Shown: positions 16,639 to 24,991, numbered from the stretch's first letter. The stretch is DNA of 38,939 nucleotides from Chloroflexota bacterium (GCA_027364875.1 DAHXON010000025.1:1-38939), one strand, 5' to 3'. Numbers and translations are program-made. The notes: generated by a model from the letters alone, not told the origin.

Positions 16639-17727
16639 GTGAGCAGCCTGAGAGATCGCACCGGGCCCCTGAGGGAGTCCGTTCCGGCGAGAGCCGCCGC
16701 CCGGTCCGCGGAAGGGCAGATGGCCCATCCGGATCCCAGCCTGGCCCAGCTCGGCCGCAACATGGCCCACCGTGTCCCCCGCGGCCCGCTCAGCTGGCCC
16801 TGGCGTTTCCTGCGCGCCTTCGGATCCGGGATCGCGAGGGCCATCACCGCGCCGTCGGCAATTCCCGGCGCGGTGCGCGGAGCGCTGCCAAAGGAGCCCA
16901 AGCGCCGCGAGCTGACGGCGGTCCTGGCCCTGGTCCTGGCCGCCTGCGCGATCTCGGCGGGCATCCCCGTCATGGCCGCGACCAGCCACTCGGGCGACCC
17001 ATCCCCGAGCCCGAGCAGCCTGAGCTCCGTGATCGCGGCCGTGGAAGAATCCGCCACGCCCGCCGACACTCCCACGCCGACGCCCACAGCCACACCGAGT
17101 CCCACCCCGACGGTCACTCCCACACCCACTCCAACCCCGTCGCCGACCGCCAAGCCGACTCCCGCTCCCACGAAGAAGCACCGCGTCTACCCGTACGTGG
17201 CGCTGGGCGACTCGCTGACGGCCTGGCCCACGGACGGCCCGTGGCCCAAGCTGCTCGACGCCAAGGACCCGTACCTGACCCTCTACCACAACGCCGGCGT
17301 GCCCGGCGACACCACCGCGGACATGCGGGCCAGGCTCAGCGGTGACGTCTTCACCTATCAGCCCAACTACGTCTTCATCCTGGGCGGGACCAACGACCTC
17401 GGCCACAACATAAGCCAGGCCACGACGATCGCGAACCTGCGCTACATCATCACCCAGACGATCGCCCACCACGCCGTGCCGATCGTTATCAACGTGCCGC
17501 CGGATTCGTTCACGGGCATGGCGCCCAAGATCGACTCGCTGAACGCCGCGATCGTCCACCTGGCCAACGCGTACAAGGTCGTGGTGATCGACATCCACAC
17601 GCCGCTCTCCACCTCGAGCGGCACGATCCAGTCGCGCTACACGGTGGACGGACTCCACTTCAGCACGGCGGGCGTCTCGGTGGTGGTAAACGCCATCTAC
17701 AACCGGGTGCGGCGCCTGGGCATCTAG
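16639..17727 (+). CDS. Membrane-anchored SGNH/GDSL hydrolase
   Basis: 362 residues. A basic cytoplasmic segment of about 90 residues, one membrane helix (about 93-114), a Pro/Thr-rich extracellular linker (about 140-178, TPTPTPTATPSPTPT style) and an SGNH hydrolase domain. Catalytic blocks: VALGDSLTAWP with Ser192, Gly220 in the NAG stretch, GGTNDLGHN with Asn252, and VDGLHFS with Asp337 and His340. It should act outside the cell on an ester, such as an acetylated glycan or lipid; the substrate is not evident. The start is uncertain: GTG 16639 lacks a ribosome binding site, and ATG 16720, preceded by GGAAGGG, would shorten the protein by 27 residues. Its stop shares CTAG with the convergent MFS gene. 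Confidence 0.85.
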   Translation: MSSLRDRTGPLRESVPARAAARSAEGQMAHPDPSLAQLGRNMAHRVPRGPLSWPWRFLRAFGSGIARAITAPSAIPGAVRGALPKEPKRRELTAVLALVLAACAISAGIPVMAATSHSGDPSPSPSSLSSVIAAVEESATPADTPTPTPTATPSPTPTVTPTPTPTPSPTAKPTPAPTKKHRVYPYVALGDSLTAWPTDGPWPKLLDAKDPYLTLYHNAGVPGDTTADMRARLSGDVFTYQPNYVFILGGTNDLGHNISQATTIANLRYIITQTIAHHAVPIVINVPPDSFTGMAPKIDSLNAAIVHLANAYKVVVIDIHTPLSTSSGTIQSRYTVDGLHFSTAGVSVVVNAIYNRVRRLGI

Positions 17728-18986
17728 TCCACCTCCGGCACGGGCAGAGACTCCGGGATCGGCAGTGGCTCGGGGATCTGCCGGGCCTCCGGAACCGCAA
17801 CCGGCGAGGCGGCACGGGCCTGGTCGGCGGCGGGAGCAATCTTCGATGCCTTCAGGCGTTCGGCCGACCCCGGCAGGACGACGATCGCGATCAGCACGAC
17901 CGCAATGGCGCCAAGGCCCGCCGACATGGCGAAGAGCGTCCGAATGCCCAGGAAACCGCCGAGCTGACCGCCGACGCCCGCGCCGAGGATCGACGCCACG
18001 CTGAAGGTGACGGCGTTGAGGATGCCCTGGGCCGTGGCCGCCGTGCCTTTGGGAGCTCGCTGCGAGACGTAGGCGATGCCGCCGATCAGCAGCAGCCCGT
18101 AGCCGAGACCCTGGAGCAGCGAGAAGCCGATCAGGATGTCCGGCGACGTGAAGACCGCGTTGGCCGTCTGGCGACCGACGAGAATCGCCATCCCCACGAC
18201 GATGAGCCGCTCGATGCCGTACCTGCGGGCCAGGAGGGGGAAGAAGACCATGACCGGGATTTCCAGCAGGGCCTGGCAGCTCCAGACGTAGCCCACCTGG
18301 TCGCCGGAAGCGCCGATTCCGCGCAGGTATATCGAAAGGAAAGGCGTCTGCATGGAGATCGAGACCCAGCCGACGACCGCGGCGAGGAGGAACATCGCGA
18401 TCGGGCGGTGACGAAGGACGACGCCCGGGGCTCGCATCATGCCCGCGCTTCGGACCGTGCTCGAACGGCCCGGGAGGAGCAGCGAGCTCAGCCCGGCGAG
18501 GATGATGACCGGGATGAAGATGACGAACAGCTCGCCATACGACTGGTGGATCGCGAAGCCGATGATCGGGGTGGCGACGATGAATCCCACCGACCCGAAC
18601 ACTCGAACGCTGGCGTAGCGCGACCGGTCGGAGCGAGTCAGCTCCAGGACTCGGGCGTCCATCATCGGGCTGATGCCCGTGAGGCCGATCGAGAAGGCGG
18701 CGACCGATGGAATGAGCCACAACGTGCCGCCGAGCAGACCGATGCCCAGGCCACCCGAGGCGGCGATGAGGCCGGCGAGCGGGATCAGGGCTCGAGCCGT
18801 CGGATGGCTATCGTGAATGGCGCCCCACAGCGTCGCCGAGATGATGGCGATGAACGAGGAGAAGGCGGCCAGGGCGCCGATGCCGGCCAGGGTGATGCCG
18901 AGGCTGCCGTAGTAGAGCTGCAGGTATGGCGCGTAGGCGGCAACCGCCACGTAGTAGGCGACATAGCCAACCCGAGCGCGGTTCAA
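17724..18986 (-). CDS. MFS transporter (MFS_1-like)
   Basis: 420 residues with about 12 membrane helices, starting with GYVAYYVAVAAYAPYLQLYY, the opening typical of the MFS_1-like/LacY-like branch. RYASVRVFGSVGFIVATPIIG in the first half and LLQGLGYGLLLIGGIAYVSQ in the second are characteristic loop-helix segments. A Pro/Glu-rich tail (IPEPLPIPESLPVPEVD) has short repeats. The substrate is unknown. The start is taken as TTG 18986 because GGGAGG lies 8 nt upstream and the first helix follows at once; the frame continues to 19112 with a poorly supported extension. It converges with the SGNH gene, sharing the CTAG stop. It lies about 230 bp downstream of the histidine phosphatase gene on the same strand. 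Confidence 0.85.
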   Translation of the reverse strand: MNRARVGYVAYYVAVAAYAPYLQLYYGSLGITLAGIGALAAFSSFIAIISATLWGAIHDSHPTARALIPLAGLIAASGGLGIGLLGGTLWLIPSVAAFSIGLTGISPMMDARVLELTRSDRSRYASVRVFGSVGFIVATPIIGFAIHQSYGELFVIFIPVIILAGLSSLLLPGRSSTVRSAGMMRAPGVVLRHRPIAMFLLAAVVGWVSISMQTPFLSIYLRGIGASGDQVGYVWSCQALLEIPVMVFFPLLARRYGIERLIVVGMAILVGRQTANAVFTSPDILIGFSLLQGLGYGLLLIGGIAYVSQRAPKGTAATAQGILNAVTFSVASILGAGVGGQLGGFLGIRTLFAMSAGLGAIAVVLIAIVVLPGSAERLKASKIAPAADQARAASPVAVPEARQIPEPLPIPESLPVPEVD

Positions 18987-19214
18987 AGAAACGAGCCTCC
19001 CAAACCTGGATGCCGGCGCCCCGGGAGTGGCTGCGCAGCTCCAGAATGGCCCGAGGCGTCCCCCGATTGGTGACAGGATGAATCCGCCGGGCTCCTGCAC
19101 CCAGTCTGCCACAAACTGCCCGGTGCCCCTTCCCCGGCTCGGACGATCCGACGCGGGACGATGGTCCGGCCGGTCCGGTGACCCTGCGTCAGCCTCGGGC
19201 CGCAGTCCGAGCGG

Positions 19215-19946
19215 CTAGCCCCAGGGAGCCTGGCCCGGGCTTCGCAGGTGGGCCACGTCGTTCGCGAGAATGAGCTGGGCGCCCTCCGGGCTGTCGCCGG
19301 GCTCGTAGCGGAGCAGCGAGAGGCTCGCCCGATCCATGACGAACCGGCGCCGGTAGTCGCGCACGGGAACGTCGAGGGCCACGCACATCAGCACCCGATT
19401 CAGGGTCCCGTGCGCCACCACGAGCACGCGACGCTCGGCCGCCGATTCCTCGGTTCCTTCATCGGGAACGCGTCGCGAGCCCCCGGCGTCGGGAGACCGA
19501 AGCGGGGCCGCCGTGGGGGGCTGGGGCAGATGCTCCTCGGCGAGCAGCGACAGCAGGAACGAACGGGCGCGCCCGGCGACCTCATGTCCGGATTCACCAC
19601 CGGGGGAGTGGGTCGTGGCCGGATCGGCCTCCCAGGTTGCCCGCAGCGCCGGGTCTCGGGCGCCGATCTCGGCGTAGGTCAGGCCTTCCCATCTCCCGTA
19701 GTCGAGCTCACGCAGACGCTCGTCCACCTCTACGGGGCGCCCATTGGCGACCGCGCGTGCCGTCTCGAGCGCCCTGACCATCGGGCTCGAAATGATCCGG
19801 TCGATCCGGACGCCGGCCAGCCTGCGCGCCAGGGCATCGGCCTCGCGCCTGCCTTCGGGCGAGAGCGGCACGTCGATCTGCCCGCCGAGCATCACGCCGT
19901 CCCCGGCGACGGTCGTGCCGTGTCGTGTCAGCAGCAAGTCGAGCAC
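19215..19946 (-). CDS. Histidine phosphatase family protein
   Basis: 243 residues of the phosphoglycerate-mutase-like branch. LLTRHGTT carries the phosphorylated His9 in the RHG motif, SSPMVRALETA (54-63) is the second signature, ELDYGRWEG (80-88) holds the acid/base region and VLVVAHGTLNRV the second catalytic His179. An insert at about 138-172 (Pro/Ala/Glu-rich) is longer than in small members. The substrate could be a sugar phosphate or a cofactor intermediate such as alpha-ribazole phosphate; the sequence does not decide. GTG 19946 is preferred over TTG 19952 because TAGCGT ends exactly 6 nt before it. It diverges from the GT87-like gene across about 57 bp. Confidence 0.9.
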   Translation of the reverse strand: MLDLLLTRHGTTVAGDGVMLGGQIDVPLSPEGRREADALARRLAGVRIDRIISSPMVRALETARAVANGRPVEVDERLRELDYGRWEGLTYAEIGARDPALRATWEADPATTHSPGGESGHEVAGRARSFLLSLLAEEHLPQPPTAAPLRSPDAGGSRRVPDEGTEESAAERRVLVVAHGTLNRVLMCVALDVPVRDYRRRFVMDRASLSLLRYEPGDSPEGAQLILANDVAHLRSPGQAPWG

Positions 19947-19952
19947 GGCCAA

Positions 19953-19958
19953 ACGCTA
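19953..19958 (-). promoter_or_regulatory. Leaderless -10 box of the histidine phosphatase gene
   Basis: TAGCGT on the minus strand, exactly 6 nt before GTG 19946. This decides the start, since the in-frame TTG 19952 would lie within the spacer and upstream of the expected transcription start. Confidence 0.55.
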
Positions 19959-20003
19959 CCATGGCGGCCGTACGTCTCGGTCGAGGGGACTGTCGGAGGC
20001 TCA

Positions 20004-20864
20004 ATGTCAGCAGGGGCACGCGTCGCGACAATCGTGCGCGGTCGCAGCCACGCCGCCGAGGTGGTTCTGGCGGCGTCGCTGGTAGGTCTGATCATCGTCG
20101 AGTACGCGGTGATCGTCCTTCTGCCGTCGACCTGGAACCGCGTCCTCGCTTTCGACTACTGGCCGTACGTGGACGCTGCCTCACGCTGGCTGCACGGTGG
20201 TTCTTTCTATCTGCCGTACCAGCTCTCCGGGCCGTATCCGGTCGTCGAGCACGAGATCATGTACCCGCCCTCGGCGCTCTTCCTTCTCGTTCCGTTCACT
20301 GTGTTGCCCGCTCCCTTGTGGTGGGCAATCCCGACGGCCGTCGCGGGCTGGTTCGTGGCTTCGTACCGGCCCTCGCTCCTGGGCTGGACGGGGATACTGG
20401 CGTGCCTGGCGTTCCCCTGGACGCCGATGCTCTGGCTGGCCGGCAATCCCGTCATCTGGATCGTCGCGGGCCTTGCGGCCGCTCCGCGACTCGGCTGGCC
20501 CGGGGCGATCCTCGCCCTCAAGCCTCAGTTCGCGCCGCTGGCCCTGATCGGGTGGCGGCATCGCTCCTTCTGGATCGCTTCCGTGATCGTCGGGGCGGCT
20601 TCGCTGCTCCTGCTGCCACTCTGGTTCGACTGGCTCAACGCTCTGCGCAACGTTTCGAGCTGGCCCGGCGGGAACCTGGCCTACTGGGTGAACAATCTGC
20701 CGCTCCTCGCGATTCCGCTGATCGCCTGGCTGGCGCGGACGAGTGGCCGGACGCGGACGCCGGGCGCGACGCGGCCGAGCGGCGAGGCGCGGACGCGCGG
20801 CGAGACCTCGGCGCCCGGCGAAACCCAGCCGGATTCCTCCGCCGGCTCAGAGGTCGCTCCCTAG
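20004..20864 (+). CDS. GT87-like (DUF2029) membrane protein
   Basis: 286 residues and about seven hydrophobic segments. An early extracytoplasmic loop, FDYWPYVDAASRWLHGG, is followed by YPPSALFLLVPF, as in GT87 polyprenyl-phosphate-mannose mannosyltransferases, where an acidic residue and the YPP segment mark the family; LALKPQFAPLALIGWR is also typical. It is shorter than classic GT87 enzymes (about 400 residues), so it may be a reduced member. A probable role is adding a sugar to a lipid carrier or cell-surface polymer; this is inference. The tail after residue 250 has Arg/Thr/Gly/Glu-rich repeats. ATG 20004 is supported by GGAGGC 3 nt upstream. It converges with fhs through a shared CTAG. 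Confidence 0.72.
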   Translation: MSAGARVATIVRGRSHAAEVVLAASLVGLIIVEYAVIVLLPSTWNRVLAFDYWPYVDAASRWLHGGSFYLPYQLSGPYPVVEHEIMYPPSALFLLVPFTVLPAPLWWAIPTAVAGWFVASYRPSLLGWTGILACLAFPWTPMLWLAGNPVIWIVAGLAAAPRLGWPGAILALKPQFAPLALIGWRHRSFWIASVIVGAASLLLLPLWFDWLNALRNVSSWPGGNLAYWVNNLPLLAIPLIAWLARTSGRTRTPGATRPSGEARTRGETSAPGETQPDSSAGSEVAP

Positions 20865-22588
20865 AACAGCCCGACGATATTGCCGTCCGAGTCGATGTCG
20901 ATCGACTCGCCGGCCGGGTGGGACGGCAGTCCCGGCATCGTCCGCATCTCACCGAGCAGCGGCGTGACGAAGCCCGCCCCGGCGGAGAGACGGACCTCCC
21001 GGATCGGGACGCGGAAACCGCTCGGCCGGCCCTTGAGAGACGGGTCGTGGCTCAGCGAGAGGTGCGTCTTGGCCATGCAGACCGGCAGGTTGCCGTAGCC
21101 CAGCTCTTCGTAGAGCTTGAGGGCCTTCGTGGCCGCGGGCAGCTCGTCGACTCCGCGGGCGCCGTAGATACGGACGGCGACCGTCTCGATCTTCTCGCGG
21201 AGCGGGAGATCGTCCGGGTAGAGGAGCCGGAACTCCGGGGCGCCCTCCTCCGCGGCATCCCAGACGGCGTGGGCCAGGTCTTCGGCGCCCGCACCGCCGT
21301 CGGCGAAGTGGCGGCTCACCACCACGTCCCGCGCGCCGGCGGCCATGGCCACTTCCCGGATCGCGGCGACCTCCGCGTCCGTGTCGCCGGGGTAGTGGTT
21401 GACGGCCACGACCACGGGGACGTTGAAATGGCGGACGTTCTCGATCTGGGCCGCCAGGTTGGCGGATCCCTTTCGGACCGCCTCGACGTTCTCCTGCCCC
21501 AGGGCCGGGTCCAGCGGGCGGCCCGCGACGATGCGCCCGACCCCGCCGTGCATCTTGAGCGCCCTAACGGTGGCGACCATGACCGCGGCGTCCGGCCGGA
21601 GCCCGCTCTGGCGGCACTTGATGTCGAAGAACTTCTCCGCGCCCATGTCGGCGCCGAAGCCGGCCTCGGTGCAGGCGATCTCGCAGGTGGCCAGGGCGAG
21701 CCGGTCGGCCAGGACGCTGTTGTTGCCGTGGGCGATGTTGGCAAATGGTCCGCAGTGGACGAACGCCGGGCCGCCCTCGAGGGTCTGGAGCAGGTTCGGT
21801 TTGATGGCGTCGCGGAGCAGGACCGTCATGGAGCCCGCGCACTTGAGGTCTTCGGCGGTGATGCGCCGGCCGTCGAAGCTGGTGGCGACGACCATTCGAC
21901 CCAGACGGCGCCGCAGGTCCTGCAGGTCGGAGGCCAGCGCCAGGACCGCCATGACTTCCGAGGCGACGGTGATCTGCCACTCGGTCTCGCGCGGGTAGCC
22001 GTTCTCGCGGCCGCCCAGCCCGACGATCGCCCGCCGCACCGCCCGGTCGCTGATGTCGACGACTCGCGGCCAGAGGACTCCGAGCGGATCGATGCCCAGC
22101 GGGTTGTTGTGGGTCAGCGAGTTGTCCACGAACGCGGCCAGCAGGTTGTGCGCCGCGCCGACCGCGTGGTTGTCGCCGGTGAGGTGGAGGTTGAAGTCCT
22201 CCATCGGGATCACCTGGCTGTAGCCGCCGCCCGCGGCGCCGCCCTTGATCCCGAAGACGGGCCCGAGGCTGGGCTGGCGGATGCACACCGCCGCCCGGTG
22301 CCCGATCCGGTTGAGACCCTGTACCAGGCCTATGTTCGTGGTCGTCTTGCCTTCGCCGAGCGGCGTCGGCGTGATCGCCGTGACCACGACGTACTTGCCT
22401 CGCCGGCCCTCCTCGGCTGCCTTCGCCTCGAGTCGCTCGATTCCCTCCAGGCAAACCTTGGCCTTGTACGGCCCGTACTGCTCGATCTCGTCCTCGTGAA
22501 GCCCGAGCTCGAGGGCAAGCTCCATGATCGGCCGGGGCCTGACCGACCGGGCAATGTCCAGGCTGCTGGGCATGGGCGATTCGCTCAT
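20861..22588 (-). CDS. fhs: Formate--tetrahydrofolate ligase
   Basis: Joins formate to tetrahydrofolate using ATP, giving 10-formyl-THF; in the reverse direction it can yield ATP from formyl-THF. 575 residues, against about 555. The ATP-binding loop TPTPLGEGKTTT (73-84) is intact, followed by VCIRQPSLGPVFGIKGGAAGGGYSQV in two conserved blocks and HLTGD, all diagnostic of the family. ATG 22588 overlaps the folD stop in ATGA, and GGAGG lies about 7 nt upstream, so it is translationally coupled as the last gene of fchA-folD-fhs. With FtcD and FchA it links histidine carbon to the formyl-THF pool. Confidence 0.97.
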   Translation of the reverse strand: MSESPMPSSLDIARSVRPRPIMELALELGLHEDEIEQYGPYKAKVCLEGIERLEAKAAEEGRRGKYVVVTAITPTPLGEGKTTTNIGLVQGLNRIGHRAAVCIRQPSLGPVFGIKGGAAGGGYSQVIPMEDFNLHLTGDNHAVGAAHNLLAAFVDNSLTHNNPLGIDPLGVLWPRVVDISDRAVRRAIVGLGGRENGYPRETEWQITVASEVMAVLALASDLQDLRRRLGRMVVATSFDGRRITAEDLKCAGSMTVLLRDAIKPNLLQTLEGGPAFVHCGPFANIAHGNNSVLADRLALATCEIACTEAGFGADMGAEKFFDIKCRQSGLRPDAAVMVATVRALKMHGGVGRIVAGRPLDPALGQENVEAVRKGSANLAAQIENVRHFNVPVVVAVNHYPGDTDAEVAAIREVAMAAGARDVVVSRHFADGGAGAEDLAHAVWDAAEEGAPEFRLLYPDDLPLREKIETVAVRIYGARGVDELPAATKALKLYEELGYGNLPVCMAKTHLSLSHDPSLKGRPSGFRVPIREVRLSAGAGFVTPLLGEMRTMPGLPSHPAGESIDIDSDGNIVGLF

Positions 22589-23583
22589 CGCGATCCTCCG
22601 CCGGTCTCGATGCCTTCGGCCTGATCCGTGGCCGCCCGAAGCAGATGCGTGAGCAGGAGCGCATTCGTGAGCGGTCCCACGCCGCCCGGTACCGGCGTGA
22701 TGGCCGCCGCCACTCGCGAGGCCGATTCGAAGTCGACGTCCCCGACGAGCTTCACCGCGCCCGCGCCTTCGCCGTGCGGATCCGGGACCACGTTGATGCC
22801 GACGTCCACGATGGTCACTCCCGGCGAGAGCATCTCGCCCGTGATCAGGCCCGGCCGGCCCACGGCCACTACCAGAATCTCGGCCTCGCGCGTGTATCTG
22901 GCAAGGTCCCGCGTCCTCGAATGCAGGATACTGACGGTGCCGTGCTCGCGCAGGAGAAGCAGTGCCGCCGGCTTGCCCACGACGTTCGATCGCCCGACCA
23001 CGACGACGCGCCGGCCGGAGATCTCGATACCCGAGCGCTTTAGGATCTCGACCGAGGCTTGAGCCGTTGCCGGCAGGAAGCCGTCGTACCCGAGGGACAG
23101 CAGACCGGCGTTTCGGGGGTGGATGCCGTCGATGTCCTTGGCCGGGTCTATGGCGTCGATCACCGTCCGCAGCGGGATATGCGGCGGAAGCGGCATCTGG
23201 ACGATGATGCCGGCGACCTCGGGCTCGCCGTTGAGCCGCTCGATCGCATCGCAGACGACGTCTGCGGTGGCCTCGCTGCCGATCTCCACCAGCCGTCCGC
23301 TGGCGCCGACCCTCTCGCACGTCCGCAGGATCTGCTGGAGATAGACCGCCGAAGGCGCGTCGGCGCCGACTAGGACGATCGCCAGCGTCGGCGAGTAGCC
23401 GTTCCGGTCTTTGAACGCCGCGAATTCGCGGGTCAGCTCGGCGCGGATGTCGGCCGCGATTGGGGCGCCGGCGAGCAGGCGCGCCGTCGGCGGCGCGGCC
23501 GCCGGGGTTGCCCTCGAATCGGGCCCGTTCCGGTCGGCGCTCTCGCGAGCGCCGCTCAGTCGGCCATCCGCCGGCTCACTCAC
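22585..23583 (-). CDS. folD: FolD-family methylene-THF dehydrogenase lacking the cyclohydrolase lysine
   Basis: 332 residues including about 35 extra at the N-terminus. FolD oxidises 5,10-methylene-THF with NAD(P)+ to methenyl-THF and normally also hydrolyses that to 10-formyl-THF. The NADP site is intact (VVVGRSNVVGKPAALLLL, then LHSRT), as are VQMPLP with Gln129 and KDIDGIHP with Asp152. The catalytic motif Y-x-x-x-K, however, reads YLQQI: Tyr81 is kept, but the position of E. coli Lys54 is Ile85 (codon ATC at 23331-23329). The family's PCTP-x-G loop has become PATAQA (171-176). In studied FolD proteins this lysine is needed for cyclohydrolase but not dehydrogenase activity, so this is probably a dehydrogenase only. 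GTG 23583 overlaps the fchA stop in GTGA. Confidence 0.93.
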   Translation of the reverse strand: MSEPADGRLSGARESADRNGPDSRATPAAAPPTARLLAGAPIAADIRAELTREFAAFKDRNGYSPTLAIVLVGADAPSAVYLQQILRTCERVGASGRLVEIGSEATADVVCDAIERLNGEPEVAGIIVQMPLPPHIPLRTVIDAIDPAKDIDGIHPRNAGLLSLGYDGFLPATAQASVEILKRSGIEISGRRVVVVGRSNVVGKPAALLLLREHGTVSILHSRTRDLARYTREAEILVVAVGRPGLITGEMLSPGVTIVDVGINVVPDPHGEGAGAVKLVGDVDFESASRVAAAITPVPGGVGPLTNALLLTHLLRAATDQAEGIETGGGSR

Positions 23584-24248
23584 TCGGCTTCGGGGTCGCG
23601 GGCCTGGCCCGACAGCACGGCTTCCCGGGTTCGGGCGGCGAGCGCCACGATCTCGTGGAGTGTCCGGTCGACGTCGCTCTGCATCTCGCCGGCGAACACG
23701 TCGTCGCCAGTCGCGATCAGGTTGATGAGCACGTTCTCGGCCGCGCCTCTAGCTGCCGCCTCTCCGAGCAGGGCCGCGACCAGTACGTCGCTCGACGCGT
23801 TCACGTTGCTCCGACCGGCCAGCGATTCGGCCGCGTTCACCAGTTCCTCGCAGGCCCGAACGCAGTCCCAGGGGGCCTCCGAAGCGGCCCTTGCCGCTGC
23901 CCGGATGGCGAGCTGGCGCGTTTCCTTCTGCTCCACGGTCTCTCGCGGCATCTTGAGCGCGGCCGCGTATCCGGCATAGGCCTCGGCGTCGCGATCCACC
24001 AGGGCAAGGAACCTTGCCTGGAGGTCGCGGCCGGCCGCGGCGCAGCGTTCGAGCGTGCCTTCGTAGGCCGCGTACTTGGGCCGCCCGGTGGAAAGCCCGG
24101 CGACCATGGAAATCAGTGATGCACCAAGTGCCGCCGCCAGGGCCGAGGCCGATCCACCTCCGGGTACTGGCTCGGACGACGACAGGCGCTCCATGAACTC
24201 GCAGACGGTCAGCTGTGAGAGCGAGGTGTCTACGGGCGCTTGCTCCAT
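23580..24248 (-). CDS. fchA: Formimino-THF cyclodeaminase / methenyl-THF cyclohydrolase
   Basis: 222 residues of the FTCD_C family. The hallmark PVPGGGSASALAAALGASLISMV (about 28-50) is complete, and DAEAYAGYAAALKMP and SNVNASSDVLVAALL follow as in the family. Members either deaminate and cyclise 5-formimino-THF to methenyl-THF, as in histidine breakdown, or act as methenyl-THF cyclohydrolase (FchA of serine-cycle methylotrophs and some clostridia). Both roles fit here: FtcD supplies formimino-THF, and the FolD encoded next has lost its own cyclohydrolase lysine. It is first in fchA-folD-fhs, whose genes overlap by 4 nt each. ATG 24248 has TACAAT exactly 6 nt upstream, so the operon mRNA is probably leaderless. 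Confidence 0.92.
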   Translation of the reverse strand: MEQAPVDTSLSQLTVCEFMERLSSSEPVPGGGSASALAAALGASLISMVAGLSTGRPKYAAYEGTLERCAAAGRDLQARFLALVDRDAEAYAGYAAALKMPRETVEQKETRQLAIRAAARAASEAPWDCVRACEELVNAAESLAGRSNVNASSDVLVAALLGEAAARGAAENVLINLIATGDDVFAGEMQSDVDRTLHEIVALAARTREAVLSGQARDPEAE

Positions 24249-24254
24249 GCAACG

Positions 24255-24260
24255 ATTGTA
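24255..24260 (-). promoter_or_regulatory. Leaderless -10 box of the fchA-folD-fhs operon
   Basis: TACAAT on the minus strand, exactly 6 nt before ATG 24248. This near-consensus -10 box would place the transcription start at the start codon. No TTGACA lies 16-18 bp upstream. Confidence 0.6.
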
Positions 24261-24389
24261 GGGAACGGACGAGTGTTGGAGTGCATCACTCTGGCCGGCG
24301 ATACGATCGGGTGGTCCGCCGGTGGTGCGGCCGCCAGCCACCGGGGCCCCCGGCAGGCGCAGCCGGACGGAGAGGCGGTGGAGGATGCC

Positions 24390-24980
24390 GTGCAGGCGAT
24401 TTCCCGCCAGACCTCTGAAGTGATGAGGGACCTGGAGGCCCGGGACGCGGCCGACCGGCTCGACGGGACTTTTCACTCGGCTCGCTTGAGGGCGATCGGG
24501 CCGCAGACCGGCGAGTTCCTGCGAACGCTGGTTCTGGCGACCGCGGCGAAGGTCATCGTCGAAGTGGGCACCGGCTCGGGCTACTCGGCGTTGTGGCTTG
24601 CCCAGGGCGCGACGCAAACAGGCGGCCGGATCACCACGTTCGAGACCGATCCCGCGAAGGCGGCCATCGCCCGAGAGACCTTCCGCACCGCCGGCATCGA
24701 GGACGTGGTGGATCTCCGCGAATCCGACGGAGGCGCGGGCCTCGCCGGCTTCGATGGCCAGGCGGACATCGTCTTCCTCGACGCCGAGAAGGCCGACTAC
24801 ACTCGATTCCTCGACCCGGCCGTCCGGGCACTCCGCCGCGGCGGCTTGCTGGTCGCCGACAACCTCATCTCGCACGCCGCCGACCTCGTCGAGTTCAGGG
24901 AGCGGGCGCTGTCCGACCCACGGCTGACCGGACTCGTCGTGCCCGTGGGTCAGGGCGAGCTGCTCGCCGTTCGACTCTAG
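24390..24980 (+). CDS. Class I SAM-dependent O-methyltransferase
   Basis: 196 residues of the catechol/caffeoyl-CoA O-methyltransferase-like family (Methyltransf_3). The SAM-binding motif I is VIVEVGTGSGYSALWLA (about 55-71), the acidic end of strand 2 is TTFETDP, and FLDAEKADY (129-137) with VADNLI (155-160) supplies the divalent-metal-binding Asp residues typical of this family. The methyl acceptor is unknown. The start is uncertain: GTG 24390 has GGAGG five bases upstream and is chosen, GTG 24378 and an upstream ATG at 24240 are in frame. It diverges from fchA and converges with the DUF6504 gene, 27 bp apart, over a short GC stem. Confidence 0.82.
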   Translation: MQAISRQTSEVMRDLEARDAADRLDGTFHSARLRAIGPQTGEFLRTLVLATAAKVIVEVGTGSGYSALWLAQGATQTGGRITTFETDPAKAAIARETFRTAGIEDVVDLRESDGGAGLAGFDGQADIVFLDAEKADYTRFLDPAVRALRRGGLLVADNLISHAADLVEFRERALSDPRLTGLVVPVGQGELLAVRL

Positions 24981-24991
24981 CCGCGGCGTGC

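Noticed and set aside
16510-18720. Open frame of about 740 codons on the minus strand
   Set aside because: Overlaps the SGNH and MFS genes in wrong frames; Arg/Pro-rich and without domains.
19925-22624. Open frame of about 900 codons on the plus strand across the GT87 and fhs genes
   Set aside because: It is antisense to fhs and out of frame with the GT87 gene; the translation is Arg/Pro/Gly/Asp-rich noise typical of GC-rich shadow frames.
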